Assembly: GCA_012295275.1 (NCBI GenBank)
Contig: CM022665.1
Location: forward strand, 30,994,957 to 31,058,956
DNA: 64,000 nucleotides
Direction: 5' to 3'
Source of the DNA: Chrysomallon squamiferum
Taxonomy: Eukaryota; Mollusca; Gastropoda; Neomphalida; Peltospiridae
Under the pieces are notes generated by a model. It was not told where the DNA came from, ran no database searches, and worked only from the letters and a program-made list of their open reading frames with translations. The translations under genes and the position numbers were made by a program. The stretch's first letter is position 1; each line of letters starts with the position of its first letter. Below are positions 62,853-64,000 of this stretch, in pieces.

Positions 62853-63913
62853 TGTGTGTGTGTTTCAGAGATATCTTTAATGCAAGATAATATTAATCAT
62901 CATATTCCATGATTCTTAATGTACCACACTGATAAATAACAGCCAGAACTTATATATTTTTAAGATATGAAAACAAATTTAACCAAATATATTAAAGATT
63001 TTAGTCTGTTTGAAACATTACTTGTGATCAGCAGCAGTTTATTTTGACTGTTTGGTAACTTGCAATAAACAGATATCTTACCCTGCTTCTAACAGTGACA
63101 CTTTGGTGTCTAGAAAGTCATTAGCATTGATCTTGTGAACTATTGTTCCATTAGGCAAGGCAATTATCATCATGACAGGAAATTCATACACTCTGAGAAA
63201 CTCTTCAGCTTGTTTTGAATATCTTGCTGAAGAATCATTCTTCAGCTCCTGAAACAGAATTTTTCCATTAATAATTCAGAAAATTATATATAAAAATGCT
63301 AAATACATATTCTAATATGTTATTTGATGCAAATATATCTTCATCTGTTATTGTTATATTTGCAAGATAGTAAATAATAAAACCTCAACCCCCCCAAAAA
63401 AATAAATAGTAATAATAATAATAATAAATAAATTAAGAATTAAAAAAATGTCATTAATCTATATGTTTGTAATATTTTATGCTTTCAAATCAAGCTATAT
63501 AGCTCAGAAAAAAATACACATTACATTTTTATTTTACGTTTTATTTTAGTTTATTTTTAAATACAGTTGTATTCTGTAGTCTTTGCTTCCCTTTTTTATT
63601 AAATATTCTTTGAAGGAATAAAAATAATTTTGTAACATCATCAAAAAGTAAGGCTAACAAGAAAAAATCCTCTTTATTATTGTAAGAGATCATGACAACT
63701 CACTTCCAAGTCAACAACAAGTGACCAAGAACTGATGAACTTCTCAGAAAGTAGGTCAAGAATGGGCGAACTCTCAAGAACAGTTTCTCGAAGAGTCCGC
63801 CCTGAACCTCAGCAGCTTTGATCATCTAAAGCTCCCCACAGAATTATTGAGTGAACAAATTTGTGTTCTACTGAAGCCTTGTCAAGTGCTGTTGTGAAAT
63901 TATAATATGGTAC
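62723..63913 (-). CDS. SELENON: Selenoprotein N, C-terminal part (partial; contains Sec)
   Basis: SELENON is an ER membrane glycoprotein linked to redox control of calcium handling through SERCA. Three minus-strand exons are present: 63704-63913, 63082-63248 and 62723-62792. They encode the last 148 residues; the N-terminal part, including the membrane segment and any EF-hand, lies beyond position 64000. The first exon carries [29 protein letters not shown], essentially the vertebrate active-site region, with U encoded by an in-frame TGA at 63809-63811. Downstream, the exons read [20 protein letters not shown] and end in [11 protein letters not shown] followed by TAG. Splice sites are GTGAGT, GTAAGA and matching AGs, with phases 0 and 2 consistent. 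Treating the TGA as a stop would wrongly truncate the protein and remove 113 residues. Confidence 0.95.
62827..62862. repeat. (GT)n microsatellite in SELENON intron
   Basis: GT run with one interruption. Confidence 0.93.
63764..63802 (-). promoter_or_regulatory. Selenocysteine redefinition element (SRE) stem-loop in SELENON
   Basis: Six bases after the Sec UGA the minus-strand RNA can form a 12-bp stem: GGGCGGACUCUU (63802-63791) pairs with GAGAGUUCGCCC (63775-63764), using two G-U pairs, around a 15-base loop. An SRE at the same place in vertebrate SELENON mRNA stimulates UGA readthrough. The stem overlaps codons for [13 protein letters not shown]. Confidence 0.85.
63809..63811 (-). other. 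SELENON: In-frame UGA selenocysteine codon
   Basis: The codon sits between TGC (Cys) and GGT (Gly) in the SC-U-G motif that is diagnostic of selenoprotein N. The frame is open on both sides and both flanks match the family. An SRE stem follows and a SECIS lies in the 3' UTR. Confidence 0.95.
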
Positions 63914-64000
63914 CTATCGATAAAAAAACATTCTTCATTAATATATACTCTTTACCTAATTTTTTTTTCTCTCTGTCCATCCATGTGTGGTGTGTGTATG

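Overview
This is a eukaryotic, AT-rich animal genomic window: genes are split by GT-AG introns of roughly 0.1-2.7 kb, long stretches carry no genes, and microsatellites (CT, AC, AT, TTA, ATAC) are very dense. The encoded proteins are animal orthologues (symplekin, trimeric purine nucleoside phosphorylase, DPY30, selenoprotein N). The repeat style, a tRNA-Lys-like SINE relic and the secreted multi-Kunitz protein suggest a lophotrochozoan, most likely a mollusc. The species call is inference; the animal assignment is firm.

Layout. (1) 1-26,987 is a gene desert. Low-complexity A/T sequence and microsatellites alternate with blocks of ordinary-complexity, CpG-containing DNA that have no convincing ORFs but contain clustered homeodomain, GATA and HMG-box core motifs. 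I read these as candidate regulatory islands. (2) 26,988-27,827 (+) is a two-exon gene for a secreted protein of four Kunitz domains. (3) 28,905-29,670 is a degenerate ACCGACAAC repeat array with inverted copies, just upstream of (4) symplekin (SYMPK, 29,833-48,352, +), for which I assembled 33 coding exons into a 1,467-residue frame. (5) 50,156-55,081 (+) is purine nucleoside phosphorylase (PNP) in six exons, 303 residues. (6) 57,750-60,497 (-) is DPY30 in four exons, 102 residues. (7) 61,380-63,913 (-) is the 3' part of selenoprotein N (SELENON), including the in-frame UGA for selenocysteine, a recoding stem-loop directly after it and a SECIS element in the 3' UTR. The 5' part of that gene lies beyond the window.

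The genes do not form a pathway: symplekin is an mRNA 3'-end processing scaffold, PNP a purine salvage enzyme, DPY30 a subunit of SET1/MLL histone methyltransferases, and SELENON an ER redox/calcium protein. PNP and DPY30 are convergent; DPY30 and SELENON are head-to-tail on the minus strand.

The best observations are: the complete selenocysteine apparatus of SELENON (UGA, SRE stem, SECIS), which a routine gene caller would read as a stop; an Asp in PNP where 6-oxopurine-specific enzymes have Asn243; four Kunitz domains joined with one residue between the last Cys of one and the first Cys of the next; a decayed duplicate of a symplekin exon in the preceding intron; and a roughly 104-residue Arg-Glu/Arg-Asp dipeptide domain in the symplekin C-terminus. 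All exon boundaries are manual calls from splice consensus, frame and homology recalled for the families; no alignment or search was run.
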